This document shows, piece by piece, positions 1 to 12,250 of a stretch of 64,000 nucleotides of DNA. Position numbers and translations under genes: made by a program. Below the pieces are notes generated by a model. It did not search any database and was not told where the DNA came from. It was given only the letters and a program-made list of their open reading frames with translations. The first letter of the stretch is position 1, and each line of letters opens with the position of its first letter. Origin of the DNA: Typha latifolia (lineage: Eukaryota; Streptophyta; Magnoliopsida; Poales; Typhaceae); NCBI GenBank assembly GCA_019914945.1, contig CM034105.1:3224001-3288000 (forward strand). The letters run 5' to 3'.

Positions 1-85
1 ATACAGGCACGAACCGAAAACGGAAATAAGTAAATATCATTCGAATTATAATCAAATGTGCAAGGAATTAACTGAGAAGGCAAAC

Positions 86-105
86 CTGTTAGAAAGAAGC
101 CCCAT
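86..105 (-). CDS. First coding exon of a probable NC-domain (LRAT/H-REV107-like) protein, cut by the window edge
   Basis: Reading leftward, an ATG at 105 opens a 20-nt exon that encodes MGLLSN plus two bases of the next codon. It is followed by a GT donor (AACAG|GTTTGC). Plant NC-domain proteins of the LRAT/H-REV107 type commonly start with M-G-L-L-S-N-R/K before the first intron, which is the basis for the call. The GA-rich stretch upstream (about 106-175) would be its 5' leader. The remaining exons lie beyond base 1, so the assignment rests on six residues and a splice donor. The sequence to the left of the window would decide it. Confidence 0.35.
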
Positions 106-549
106 CGCTCTCTGATCTCGATCGCGGTGACGGTGGAGCGGAGGAGGAGGAGGAATAAAGAGAAAGGGAGGGATGGAAATAGATAAAGATTGCCGACTTC
201 TAATCTATTTACGGAATCGGTTTCCGAGTGGCGACGTGTGAATCTGTGATGCCTTCGCATATTATGGTGACGTAGGCGTCTGATATATCGGAGGGCTTTC
301 TAATACTAATAGGAAAAATAATTGCAAAACTTTTTGTTCTAATGAAAGTCTCTAGACATATTAATTTCATTACTGCTTTTGAAACTGATACACAGTAAAA
401 GGGGAGATCAGGTGCTGCTAACAACTATAATACCACAAAGAAGTACACCGCAGCAAGCTCAAAGGATATATATACGAATAACAGGACACACAGCCTTCAT
501 ACAGTAATGCACGCCTACAAACTCAGACACACATAATCTTAAATAGTAA

Positions 550-723
550 GGTCTTATTTGTTTTAAGTTTAGGATCTCTTTTTAAGATTTAGGGACTTTT
601 AAACTAGTTCAATAATTAAATTTTTTTTTATTATTTTTATAAGTTTACTTTTTAAAAAATTTAAAACTAAAAAATAAGAGTAACTAATGGAGTTCGAATC
701 TTAAACTCAAATCAAACGAAGCC
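550..723. mobile_element. Tourist-like (PIF/Harbinger-type) MITE, 174 bp
   Basis: The left end begins GGTCTTATTTGTTTTAAG. The reverse complement of the right end begins GGCTTCGTTTGATTTGAG, giving imperfect terminal inverted repeats of about 27 bp. A 3-bp TAA duplication flanks the element (547-549 and 724-726). The interior is AT-rich with no coding capacity. The TAA target site and the GG..TTTG terminus match Tourist-type elements. Confidence 0.6.
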
Positions 724-726
724 TAA

Positions 727-2291
727 GAGGAAGTAAGCAACTGAGAAAAAAAAGTAAACTATGTAAATTAAAATAAATAACAAGCTGAGGCAAGTTGAGA
801 ATGAGAAGTAATAAAAAGTTCAAGTGGGCACAAAAATCTCCACTTGACTGGGAATAACAAATCATCACCTTAACCCTCAAACCCCCTATGTCTAACCTTT
901 CAAAACCAAGAAGAAATGGGGCTTGAGTACATATTGAGATGGGGAACCCACTCATCATCAACTGCACGCCATGCCGAAGAGAGAGTTAGCAGGTAAAAGA
1001 AGAAAAATCTAAACGAAAAGAAAGGGAGACGACAGAGAAAAGAGAGAAAGAAGTTAGCGGCACTCCGTGATGCTCTCCACTGGGGTTTATTACAACAAAG
1101 TTATGTGCATTATTTACGAACTTTTCTTATTTTCTATAAAATTTATTGTTGAGACTGTTCCTATTTTCTCAACAAAAAAAAGAGAGTCAGTTTTTATTCT
1201 CATTGGTGTCATATTAGATGTCCGTAACAGCTAATTAACTACTGATGAATCTATCCTTGTAGGAGGAACTAATATCCAGAGGCACGTCGCATTTGCATCC
1301 GTCCTATCGCGGCTCTTTTCCAGTGGAACTGACGTGTTATCGGATCACACAAGGAAAAGAACTCTTTTTTAGGCTAAAAGTTATCCAGGGCGAAATAGAT
1401 GGGCTGGACAATTATTTTACCTTGGGAAGATATAATATCCAACGAATTTTCATATACAAATCCAGTATTACGTGACACCAAATAAATAGTGCAAACCATG
1501 ACAGCCTTTACAATATACAACCATCAAAATTCAAATTTTCTGTATCTAGATAACTAGAAATGCATGTATTCCTGTGTAGGTCTTTAATCAATTGGAATAA
1601 AATCAACAAGTGCTTTGATAACAGAAAAGCTTCGCCCTCCACACCAGAAGCATTACACGATAAATCGAAGAATTTCCTGCACAGCGAACAAACAGAAGTA
1701 AGACATCGGTTTCTTGGAAGACCTTGGAAAATACAGCACTCTATAGGATTCATTAAGTTTCCCTGCCAAGAAAATACAATTATATTCTTTAGATACTAAG
1801 GTGAAGTAAATGATTAGATAAAAGAAGGCACGGTGCTTTGATTGGTAGTGCTGAATATAGATACGCAATGTCTTAGATTGCATCAGAAGAGTCATTCTTG
1901 AAATAAAAATAGTTCATGCAAATAATGAGATGTTTCGTTTTCCTAAGTTAGTCGGTCATGTAGATCCTCAAGCAACACCTTTGTTTCAGGGTGGGGCCGC
2001 CTCCATCTGCTAATTCGGCCATTTTCGAACCTTTCTCTCCCACCCTTCCATAAAGGACTTCCAAATTCTCCTTATTATTCAAGGCCCAATGCTCTACGTA
2101 ATTATATTAATAGGATATAATCTGCTCCATAAAAAGGTGACTAATGCTTCCAAAGATGCATGGGACGATGTGATCAATTTAATCTACAGGACTGAAACTA
2201 CTTAACGTTTTAAGAAAGTTATATGCAGGGGAAATATATTCTGCAGTCAAGTAAACAAACTAGTAAGAACATGGGAGAAGTATATACCTAT
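727..2291. other. Gene-free stretch; 3' flank of the HDA8-like gene
   Basis: I see no protein gene here. The short ORFs lack family signatures and overlap each other on both strands. The part nearest 2291 should hold the 3' UTR and polyadenylation region of the minus-strand deacetylase gene. A GC-richer patch at about 1985-2060 could be 3' UTR or an old insertion. Confidence 0.5.
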
Positions 2292-5077
2292 CTAAAGTTC
2301 TTTCAAGAAAGGAATAGATTCTTTCCAGTACTGCTTGATGGCATTGGCAACTTTGACCGTGTAAGCCTCATCCTCAGGATAGTAAGCAATGGGGTCCTCT
2401 AGTAGTGGAGCCGGAAGATTTAGAACACCTTCTAGTGTTGCATGGAGACAGTATGCCGAGTATGTTATGTGATACCCACCTTCCTGCACGATAAGAAGAC
2501 GACCATTGGCATGCTTATCAGCCATTCTCCGTACTACTTTTCCAATCTCCCTGTACCCTTGCATGGTCAAGCACTGTCTTCCATTTGGGTCAAACTGAAG
2601 AGAGGTAAACACCATTAGCAACATGATAGAAATACAAGATCCTTCCTCAAGCTAATATGCATTTGACATATTTTAGCTGAAAAGATATGATATCACATGT
2701 ACACTAGCTTATAATTACTCATATTATCATAGATGGTTGGTATTCACATTTAAGTGCAATACAAGCACAAATATTGCTCTTTTAATTAAAAAGGTCTCTA
2801 CTGGAAAAAGTAGAAATAAAAGCATGCTTTTCCTAGGATTCAGGAAAAGAATTCCTTTACTAGATTGCAGGATACTGAGAGATGGAGGCATCTACTAAGC
2901 CTGGACATGGATGATACTAACAATTTCCAAATTCTGGAAATGCTACGTCCAAAAAGGCTAAGCAGTTGAACTGCTAGCCAGCTCCGAATTTGACCTTGTT
3001 TCTCAGTTTAAGTCCTAAAATCCAACCTGATTATGTTGGTATAGGATTCAAATCTAGGATCTGATGATGATACAGCAGATGAACCAAATCCTGACTAGAT
3101 CTAACTGCCTTAGGTTGGGTTTGAATTGCAACAGTAGTACCTAATTGTTATCAAATTCAGATATGTCAAATGCAACAAAGAATCTTGTGTCCTAAGAAAA
3201 TAACTTTTCTCTAGTAATATGCAAATTTTATAGTGATTTATTACTGTTTTAAGTTTAGATTTATATTGCTAAGACAACAAAGCATCATAAATACATAAAA
3301 AATATTCTTTTAAAATGCAAATTTCTTCTGTTACTTATTTTTGAGTATTTCTAGATGTAAAACGGAACAAAACAGCTTCATGTCAAACATCTGTATGAAA
3401 AAAAACACAAAAAAAGGCAGAACGAAAAGGTTTCAACTCACCGAACTAGAATCCTGCCCAGCAACCAAAACAATAAGTGCAGGTTGAAATTTTTCTACAG
3501 CAGGAACAACCAATTCATTCATTGCGTATACATAACCCTCATCCCCACTTCCACTGGGTAAAGGTATATTCAAGTTGTAGCCAAACCCATTGCCTTCACC
3601 GACTTCATTGATTGTACCACTTTGAGGATGTGACTGACCCCAAGAACCATGGTTCATGTGAAGGGAGATAGTCAGTACATTGTCCGAGCAATAAAATCCT
3701 TCTGCTGTGCCATTTCCATAGTGGACATCGATGTCAATTACGACAACTTTTCTGCAACCGGAATCAAGTGCAAGCTGTACTGCGAGGCCTGCATTGTTCA
3801 GAAAGCAGTAGCCATCAGCTCGACTAGGCTGTGCATGATGACCAGGTGGACGGACTAATGCATACGCGAGATTCCCATGTCCATCTAATATATGCTTCAT
3901 CGCAGACAATGTGGTTCCTGCTGACAAAAGGGCAGCACCCCAAGAGCCAGGATTCAGAAAAGTGCCAGCACACAATTGCTTGCTTCCACCTGCATTAGCT
4001 TGCACAAGTTCCTCTATGTACTCTGTAATCGATACATGAGAAGAACCAAACTAAGTTCAGAAGAACAGAGATATTACAATTTACATATAGAGACATGAAC
4101 CTGTCACAGTATCAGCCTATCGAGTGACCAGAATGAATTCAATTCTTGTACGCAGATAACTTTGAAATGCCTACAGTAGTTAGTAATTGAGTAAATGAAC
4201 ATCTTATATCTAAAAATAAAATTTGATCGGCAATCTCTTCCTCAGCAAGAAAGAAAACAATAGAAACATGATTTTCATCCTGCTAACACCAGAATTCTGC
4301 TTTCACATTCAAATTTAAATAACATCTGACAGCTATACCACTTTTTTTTACTGTAATTTGGTGAGAAAATTGATAACTATTTGCTAGTGGTTGTTTAAAA
4401 TTGTAGTTATTTCCACATATGCGATATCTACAAATACAGCCAACCAAACGGGCCTTAAGTCATTTGGATGTGTATAATGGACATCTGAAGAGGAGTAAAT
4501 TATTTTCATATTCTCTATGGAATTCAAATACATTTATCTGTATGACAATTATCATTTGTATCACATCCCATAAATATCTCATCAAAAGAAGAACCTAACA
4601 TCGATAAATATCACTTTTAATATATCAGCAAAAGAACAGCCAGTGAGTTTATTCTACATAGTAATGAGCACAAACGCATTAGTGGAAGGTGCTTCTAGAT
4701 AAAGTTGACATAGATTTTATCAAACCCAAATATTGATTTCTTAATATTTCGAAAAGATAAACCAAAATCCCAACTAGAAATGGGTAGTTACCGCGAGTGT
4801 GGAAGGAGAGGAGCTCGGCGACGTTAGCGGGTCGACCGGAATGCCAGGAGACGAAGGGGGAGATGGGTCCTTTGCGGAGGATGGAGGCGATGTTTCGGAT
4901 CCGATCCGCGTTCTCCGGATGGTTATCGAGCACTTCCAGGAACCCCGGGTCCGATCCGCTGTCGAAGACTCCGACGCCCGCGTCGTGGTCGAGCACGCCC
5001 TGATGCCAGAACACGTCGATGACATCGCGAGGTGGAGGAGGAGGAAGCGGAGGGGGAGAAGACGATACCGGATCCAT
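2292..5077 (-). CDS. HDA8: Histone deacetylase, HDA8-type, three exons
   Basis: This is a zinc-dependent Rpd3/HDA1-superfamily deacetylase that would remove acetyl groups from lysines of histones or other proteins. Exons by descending coordinate are 5077-4792, 4022-3442 and 2594-2292. All junctions are GT-AG and in phase, giving 389 residues; Arabidopsis HDA8 is of similar length. The ATG at 5077 was chosen because the protein then starts with a short Pro-rich segment and runs straight into the conserved V-F-W-H region; the longer open frame upstream is not needed. Catalytic parts are present: tandem H157-H158 in the RPPGHH motif, zinc ligands D194 and H196 in DIDVHYGNG, D286 in GQDSS, and Y330 in EGGYH. 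The order and spacing match HDA8 rather than HDA5/15/18. Intron 1 (4023-4791) contains the end of a MITE. Nothing suggests loss of activity. Localisation is not evident from the sequence. Confidence 0.93.
4380..4453. mobile_element. Terminal fragment of a MITE inside HDA8 intron 1
   Basis: The stretch ends in CCAACCAAACGGGCC followed by TTA. Read in reverse this is TAA-GGCCCGTTTGG, a characteristic Tourist/hAT-type MITE terminus. I could not find the matching left terminus between 4023 and 4380, so the element is truncated or too decayed. The left limit given is approximate. Confidence 0.35.
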
Positions 5078-6210
5078 GGAGATTGGAGACGGTCGGGACT
5101 TCGGAATAGTCGTAGTTGGAATTTTTGTTGCTCTTGTGATTAACCCGGTCAAGTCAACCAATATTGACTTGGACGAGATCCCAATTGGACTGGATTCGGG
5201 TCTAAAGTTTTTTTTTTTCCTCATTGATAAAGTCCCGTACTAGACAAGTTCGTAATAAAAATTTTACTAAATATTAATTCTAATATATTTGGGGAAAAGA
5301 ACCTGTGACTATAGTCATAAGCTGATAAGAATACTGAGTTACAATAGAAACTTAATTCTAATCTAAAGTGTTGAACAGTCAAAGAAAAAGGACTGAAAAA
5401 AATCTAATCTACGTAGTCATTACCGGTTAGATTCAGAATCTAACAAAAACCTATGTTTATAGGTTGCTGGTATATTTTGTCGAGGTAAATGTTAAGTATC
5501 AAATTTTAATCCGTAATGGATGCATGAGAAGACTTTAAATGAGTTTAGAATTGTATAATTAGGTTCAATTTGTAAATAATTTATCTGTCTAACCGTAATA
5601 TCACACCTTATTTTTCATATTCATTAGTTCATTTAAGTTTGATTTATGTATGACATATCAACTCATTTATAACTTGATAACACATTCGTGTTGTGATAAT
5701 TTATTTACGATCCGATAACTTATTTATCATTTGAGCAATCAGTGAACAAACTTATTTATAATTTATATAGTTTATATAAATCATAATAACAACATGTATA
5801 ATATAGTAAGGTCTAACTCATTTAATTTCTTTATCAATATTCATTGTCTGAGTTGTGTTTTCTACCACATTACATCTGATGCAGCAAATTAATTTTAAAG
5901 AGACGCTTATGCAACGCAGATATATAGATATTAATGGAAAGAGAGTTGGCCAAAAATTTCACGTTGAATATTTTAAGGAACAAAGATAAAAGTAGCAACA
6001 ATGCAAAGAATTAGCTCCCAAATAGATACTTGGCATTCAATTATTTGGTATCTTTGCTTGGTTTACAGAGACAGTAAACAAGTTCCTTGTTGATAAGAAA
6101 CACTAAATGCACATGAAACATACCAAATCATTGGGCAACAACAACCTCGTAGCTTTTACTGACCATCCATAGCAATAGCAACATGAGGAGCTTCGACATC
6201 AACGACTGGG
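5078..6210. other. Gene-free AT-rich stretch between HDA8 promoter and ALMT remnant
   Basis: The first 100-200 bp should contain the deacetylase promoter and leader. The stretch at about 5620-5880 repeats short motifs of the type 'ataacttattta' on a decayed background similar to 10700-11000. This is typical of an old transposon relic, but I could not define its ends. No coding signal was seen. Confidence 0.4.
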
Positions 6211-7014
6211 CTAACCGTTGCTCTCTGAGACACTCTTGAACTGGGCTAATACTGCAAGCTCTTCAACAGAAGCCATGATTTGCTTTACGCATTCAACTAT
6301 CTCGACAAGAAGAGAAATAACAGTGGCTTCATGCACAACTCTTGATAGAAAACAAGTATCTAAAAGAGACGTCTTTAGTTGCTCAGAAGCCAAGGTGGCC
6401 ACAGCCATGTGTCCATAGTTAGCAGTAGAACGTGTAGTCATTGATAGAATTGATGATGCCAGTCCTCTTAATACCTTGCTGGATGCTATGCAAAGCTCCA
6501 TGCATGGTGAATGATCGGATCTGCATCTCAGTTCGAGTTCCGTTGGAATCTGCGGTGTCAGAATTTAAAAGACTAAAATTGTTGGAGGTTCTCGACTTCG
6601 AATTCTAGCTATCAAATCTATCTGTCGTATAAAACCCTTCGCCTATATAATTCAAATCTAATTCACCTGAGAATTGGCCTTGGTGACGAAAACATGAAGG
6701 ACCTCCATAGAATAGTCACATTGACGAGACAAAGCTCCTATCTTGGTGTACTGCTTCCATGGATGAGCAAACTTAAATCGACCACGACCCGGTTCCCATC
6801 TTGCATTATTTACCTACGTACGTACAATTAATATTTGTCACCAGAAATAGTAATTAATATAAATTAATTATTAGAAGGTCATGCATGGAGGTACTTACAA
6901 GAGAGTCTTCAATGGCTTTTGAGTTGAGAACAGTCTTGTAGCCTTCAAAGGATTTGTTATTGCCATCAGAAGTCTCAGTTTCTACCTTGTCCCCAAAGTA
7001 CTCGATTGCCATCC
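6211..7014 (-). pseudogene. ALMT-family (aluminium-activated malate transporter) C-terminal remnant, 5' truncated
   Basis: ALMT proteins are plant anion channels with an N-terminal membrane domain of about six helices and a cytosolic helical tail. Three exons of the tail survive: 7014-6899, 6813-6667 and 6549-6211. They join in phase across clean GT-AG junctions to give about 199 residues ending at a stop. Family motifs are visible: VLNSKA-EDSL, ARWEPG-G-F, HPWKQY-KIGAL-RQC, and near the end a helix ending EELAVLAQFK. What is missing is the whole membrane domain. No hydrophobic exon occurs upstream through about 12 kb, only AT-rich sequence. The simplest reading is a 5'-truncated copy that can no longer form a channel. 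A very distant first exon or a transcribed short form cannot be excluded. The remaining exons have no internal stop or frameshift, so truncation is either recent or the piece is still under constraint. Confidence 0.72.
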
Positions 7015-8953
7015 CTACGAATTAAATAAATTTTTTTTCTTCTTATCATCTCAGGGGAACAAATAAGTTGTAATAAGGGGCTTATCATTGAAATTAGTCA
7101 CAAAAAATAATGTCAACTAGGTCCACCTTATATTCTCTTCCTGATTAAACCAAGCAGGAAAAAGAAAAGAGATCAACACAAAGAAGTCATCAAGTTCGAT
7201 CATCAAATGTCATTCAATTGTCCTCAGTCGTGTCTATTTCATTATATATATCAGGAAGAATTAACTTTTTATCTAGTATAATTAGCATTCAGACTTACTA
7301 TCCATAAAATAAAATAAAAGAATAAAAGAAAATTTTATACCATAAGAGTTACTCATAATTGGTCAATAAAATGATGCCCTATCCCAAATCAATTATTAGA
7401 AATATTTTAAATAACACTCTATATAATTATATTATTTTAATCAACACTTGATGATTTTGTAATCAATCTCCTTTTCTCCAATAATTTTTATATAGCATTC
7501 TACTATTTTGATTAACTGCCGCTAATCTCTCTATTAGTTAAATTACTAAAACATCGTTTAAAAATTTCTAAGATTAAGCCATACCCTACCCTAGCTTACC
7601 TATTAAATAAAAAAACCTCTTCTTTACATCTAATTATTCTACCTTATTCTATAAAAAGAACCGAATATTTGTGTCATATGAAAAATATGGGGAAAATAGG
7701 GGCAGATTATAGAATTCTAAAAGACAATGTGTTGGTAAAAATAATGTAGGGTTTTATTTTAAAATTTCCCTTAATTATTTTGTGTCAACTAAACCCCACA
7801 TCAATTAACTTTTGTTTTTCCCTAACACATGGAGGTGAACGTACAGACACGAGGTGTGCCAAATGCACTTTACACCTAATTAAAAAACTTTGTCAAATTA
7901 GGATGGCTGGGTTGTGCTTCGCGTTTCAATTAATTATTCGTGATCATAATAACGTAGGTTAACAGTGGTTTCCTGATTACTATTATATTGACGATTAATT
8001 TCCTCTCTCTTTTTTTAATATATATATATTCGTTTGACCTCAAGATTGACCTATCTAAAGTAAATATTAACCATTCTACTTCTTTCTTTATTACTGTCAA
8101 CCAAATGCATAATATGTGCTTACCACCTAATTATCAGGAGCGTAGTCTGGATTAATTTTTAGAGAGGGTCAAGTGAGATTAAAGGCGAGAATTTACAAAG
8201 AAATTAGATTAGAAATTATAAAAACGAAGGAAAATGAAATGTAATGGGAGTGAGGTCGGAGGATTTCTATTTTCACCGTGGACTGACTAGCTCAAGATGA
8301 AAATCAAACTAGCAAGAGAACTTCCAAGTTAAAGATTTTATTGCTATATTCACTTTAAAATTTTTCACTAGACGATAAAGATAAAGAAACTCTAACGACT
8401 TACCAAGAGAACGAGAGGATTGAGCGTCCCTCAAATTGGCTCAGAAATTATAACTCGAATGAATATTGGAAAAAGGCTCCATGGAATATTTTGTGATCAG
8501 GTTAGATTTCCACATTAGACTAGTTATTGTATGTATTATTATTTGTTTTCTATTTTCGTTATTATATGTATTGCTAATAATGTTTCACGTGCAGTACTGG
8601 TGCAACCGAGAAAAAGAAATGAAAAGGATGTGACAACGTTCGCCCACGAGAATGGGTTAACTCATCTCCTAGCTCTTAGTCATCAGTAAAATGGGACAAA
8701 AAATAATCCAGTGGGATCGTACGTACGAACACTAATAAAATACCATGCATTGCTTCGCTAAACCCACGCAGCCTAATTTGGAATTTCTATGGCTTTGAAT
8801 AAAGAGCTATAGTTATGGAGTTCCAAGTTTGGCTTTGGTATATATCCATTTCGAGGGGTTGAGAACTTGAGATATTTATCCCCTAGCTTGTCCTTCTTAT
8901 ACCATCCTCATCCTTATCTTACTCTTTTCTAAAACCATTTTCCGAAGAGGATA

Positions 8954-8956
<3 letters not shown>

Positions 8957-9005
<49 letters not shown>
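8957..9005. repeat. (CT)n microsatellite, about 49 bp
   Basis: Uninterrupted CT dinucleotides, visible by eye. No gene lies nearby. Confidence 0.95.
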
Positions 9006-9007
<2 letters not shown>

Positions 9008-9730
9008 ATAATCTTAGTGAAAGTAATTTAGTTTCTAAAAATCCATAAACGTAATTCGATAGGCTAATTAATCAACTTTGCTTTCGCTAGATCAATAAGA
9101 AAATGACATGGCATATCATCATCATCATCAAATAAACGGACTTTTGTGTCACATAGGGAGAATATAATATCTTTACTTAACAACATACAAGGTCAAGATT
9201 CTCACACAATTTATATTTGTCTTCTATTGATGAGAGGGCAAATATATGGTTGGTGTGAACTGAGGTATATAGTTGAAGTGGCAAAGATCTCTCACTCTAT
9301 CTCTCTCCCCTTATATCACATCATGAGGCATGATGGGCAGCCCACTCCCAAGTCCATCCACCATTATTAGATTCAAGGGAGTGGTATGGTCCTATGGGTG
9401 ATGGACACATATATGCCTTCCTCTTCCATTACATCCATTCGTTGTTATCCATAGTGAACTAAGCTACAGTTTTCTTCTTCTCCTTCTCTTTTTGCTATCT
9501 GTTGCATAAAAATGTACACTATTCTTGGGCCCCAAAAACACTTGATAAACCGTGTTACTTCGGATGGCCACCATTAAAAGAAGCCTATCTACTCCATGGC
9601 ATAAAAACTGCCAGGCCTGAGAATATTCATTAAAGTATGGGCTTTTCCCCTTGGAAAATGTGGGTTAATTACTTCATCTTTAACATTATAAGATGCAAAC
9701 AATTGCAAATTAGAATGCTAATTCTCTTGT

Positions 9731-9774
<44 letters not shown>
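9731..9774. repeat. Compound (TA)n-(GA)n microsatellite
   Basis: A TA run (9731-9744) passes directly into a GA run (9745-9773). Confidence 0.93.
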
Positions 9775-9777
<3 letters not shown>

Positions 9778-10352
9778 TTTCTAAGAGATTAATAAGTACT
9801 CCTTCGGTTGGTGCAGAAGCCTTTATTAATTATAAATAACACTCAAACGAGGCGTAATACTATTGAAAGGACCAGCAAGCAAGTTATTGTGATAGATAAC
9901 TATTAAATACTAATTTGAAGAGCCAATTTAAAGGTTTAAGGAGCTTAAAAAAAAGGTTATGAAACAAATTAAAAGCAACACAACCTTCGACAAAAGAAAC
10001 TGCAGAACTACACCACCCATTTTGGTAACTCCAAAAAACAATAATAATAATAATAATAATATAAAAAGAATAGCCTTCGGCACTGTCAGCTTTACCTATA
10101 AACGAGCTAAAAAATTCTAACCCCTCCATTAAAAGAACAGCTTGAAAGTTGAATAAACTACTAAAAAGCTGACTTTTACCCAAATACAGTGGCTCCCTCG
10201 TAAATATACCCGCAAACAGTGTCACAACTCAGAAGCGCACATCACTTTCTTACCTTTTACTCCTCAGAGGCAGAAGACGACAAAAATAGTGGTAGAAAAG
10301 TAGATATCGCAAATCTGGTGGTTGATTTGAGCAATGTGAGTGCTCGGATACT

Positions 10353-10422
10353 CTTTCGACTTTCGACTTTCGACTTTCGACTTTCGACTTTCGACTTTCG
10401 ACTTTCGACCTTCGACCTTCGA
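10353..10422. repeat. Heptamer tandem array, ten units of CTTTCGA
   Basis: Eight exact 7-bp units (10353-10408) are followed by two CCTTCGA variants (10409-10422), then a degenerate CTGTCG. It keeps a pseudo-open frame on both strands simply because 7-bp units cycle through all three frames; that is not evidence of coding. Confidence 0.95.
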
Positions 10423-12042
10423 CTGTCGCTCGCTCGTTTCGGAGGAAATTTTCAAATAGCACCTTATATTTTTATTTTTTTCCTATGTTCGCCACTTCAA
10501 CCCCTGATTGTTATATTTTGTAAGACCAGCCTTTTCTTTTCATAAAATATATATCTTCTTTTAACTTTATGGTGCTGTAGCCTATAGGGTGGAAATTTTT
10601 GACGAGATTGATCATGAATATGAAGGAGGGGGGAAATTAATATAATGAGATTCAAATAATATGCGATTCGATCCATCTAAGCTAATTATTAAATGGATAA
10701 TATTCGTATTTATTATCTTGACCAGTTTAATTTATTTATAATTGACTCGCTAATTTTTTATGACATAATAATTTTATGTATTACTTAATATTCTAATTAT
10801 AACTTGCATAACTCGTTTATCAATAAATAATCTGGTTATAAGAAATTTGTTTATAACACAAATAACCTCGTTTATATTCGAAATTTGAATAACATATGAT
10901 GTCCGATAATTTATTATGAGATGTGTAACTTGTTTAATAAATATATTCTATTATGTTTAAAAATTTTAACTCGCTTAATAAATAGGTCGTAATTATGTTT
11001 AGACTTTGAAACATGTCATGTTTCTGTTGACATTATTCTAACTTGATTCAAACCCGACTAACCTAGTCTGATTGCTTCTCGTATATAAGGGGCGGCAATC
11101 GAGTTGTGTTAAGCAAGTTTAGGTCATGTCAAATTCACTTTAAGCTTGATCTTGTGGTGTCAACAAAGCGAGAATATGCTCGATCTTGCCAAGGGTGGTG
11201 TTAACAAAACAAAATTAGGCTTGATCTTGTGGTTGGTGAAGGGAACACTGGTCTCGATGGGGAAGAGGGGTTCGTCATCGTTGAAGAGGAGATCCGGTGA
11301 GTGCAACAATAGGCGAGGAGGAATGGGAGTGGGATGTGGTTGGATGAGGAAGAATAGCGTGAGAGATTGAGAGGCATATATATATATGTGTGTGTGTGCG
11401 TGCGCGGCGCGCGCTGGGTTAGCACGTTAGAGTCGAGACCTAACTCGACTCGTATAAATAAACGAGTCAAACAAGTTAAAATAAGTCAGTGATATAAATT
11501 TGAGCACACAATTCGATTATTCAATGAGTTAGATAGATTAATTTAAATCTAATTAGATTAATTAAAAATATAATTATCGTGATGAGTTATCAGGCTGAGT
11601 CAAAATTATGCCACATCTGCTCCTATATCCATTTGCTATCTATCAAGTTTAATATACCAATTATACCAATATATTAATTATATATATTCGAGAGCTCTAA
11701 ATATGCGTGGCTCAGATCTAAACGGCTACACCGAAGTGAGAGTCATTCGACCCTTTTTGGAAAACTGAGGGTCGCTTTTCTAAATTGCGTATATGCAGAG
11801 GTGAGCGACAAATAGAATAAAAGACAGGGGGTTATTTGGAATCTGCCACTCTTCTATTTTAATTTGGCCCTCGTTGGAGGGAGTGATGATGGCGCCTGGC
11901 GGTCCTCTATGGGAAGAGCGATCGCAGCTGGGCGTAGATTGTCCCAATAAAGGACCTCCTCCTTCCTGATAAAAATCCTCTCTAGAAAAAATAAATCAGT
12001 CTCCTCCTTTTTCCCTTCTCTCTCTCTCCCAGGGTTTCGTCG

Positions 12043-12147
12043 ATGGGTCACTCGAGGGCCGCGGTGGAAAGAGCGGTGCCGGCGAGCAAGCGGGGCGGAG
12101 GGCTGAGGACGCAGCAAGCGGGAAGGGCGTCTTGCCGTGGGAGCTAG
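12043..12147 (+). CDS. Upstream ORF (34 codons) in the leader of the LHW-like bHLH gene
   Basis: An ATG at 12043 opens a 34-codon frame ending in TAG at 12145-12147, 103 bp before the main ATG at 12251. The peptide is basic (starts MGHSRAAVERAV). Arabidopsis relatives of this bHLH group (bHLH155, EMB1444) are annotated with conserved peptide uORFs, so a uORF here fits the family. I cannot confirm that this peptide matches the conserved one. If translated it would be expected to reduce initiation at the main ORF. A (CT)n run follows it at about 12155-12173. Confidence 0.35.
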   Translation: MGHSRAAVERAVPASKRGGGLRTQQAGRASCRGS

Positions 12148-12250
12148 GGTTGTGCTTCTCTCTCTCTCTCTCTAGAAGTCTAAGAAAAACAATCTTTTAC
12201 TGCTAGATTAGGGTATCGTCGAGGTTTAGAGGTAGAAGACGAGTGGATCG

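Larger units (their letters stand above)
7015..12042. other. 5-kb gene-poor intergenic region
   Basis: I found no supported gene. It holds a (CT)n run at 8957-9005, a (TA)n-(GA)n compound repeat at 9731-9774, and the heptamer array listed separately. Decayed repeat-like sequence lies at about 10620-11130 and 11480-11600, with recurrent 'ataactcgtttat'-like motifs resembling old transposon relics. A GC-rich patch at 11380-11440 contains a TG/CG-rich tract. The open frames here lack family motifs. The rightmost 300 bp should carry the promoter of the bHLH gene. Confidence 0.45.

Noticed and set aside
5078..5224. Upstream extension of the HDA8 reading frame
   Set aside because: The extension is Lys/Pro/Ser-rich without a family match. 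The ATG at 5077 precedes the conserved deacetylase sequence and gives the usual length.
10219..10545. Frames with RLSTFDF or VESRKSK repeats
   Set aside because: Produced by the 7-bp tandem array read in different frames. No start context or motif.
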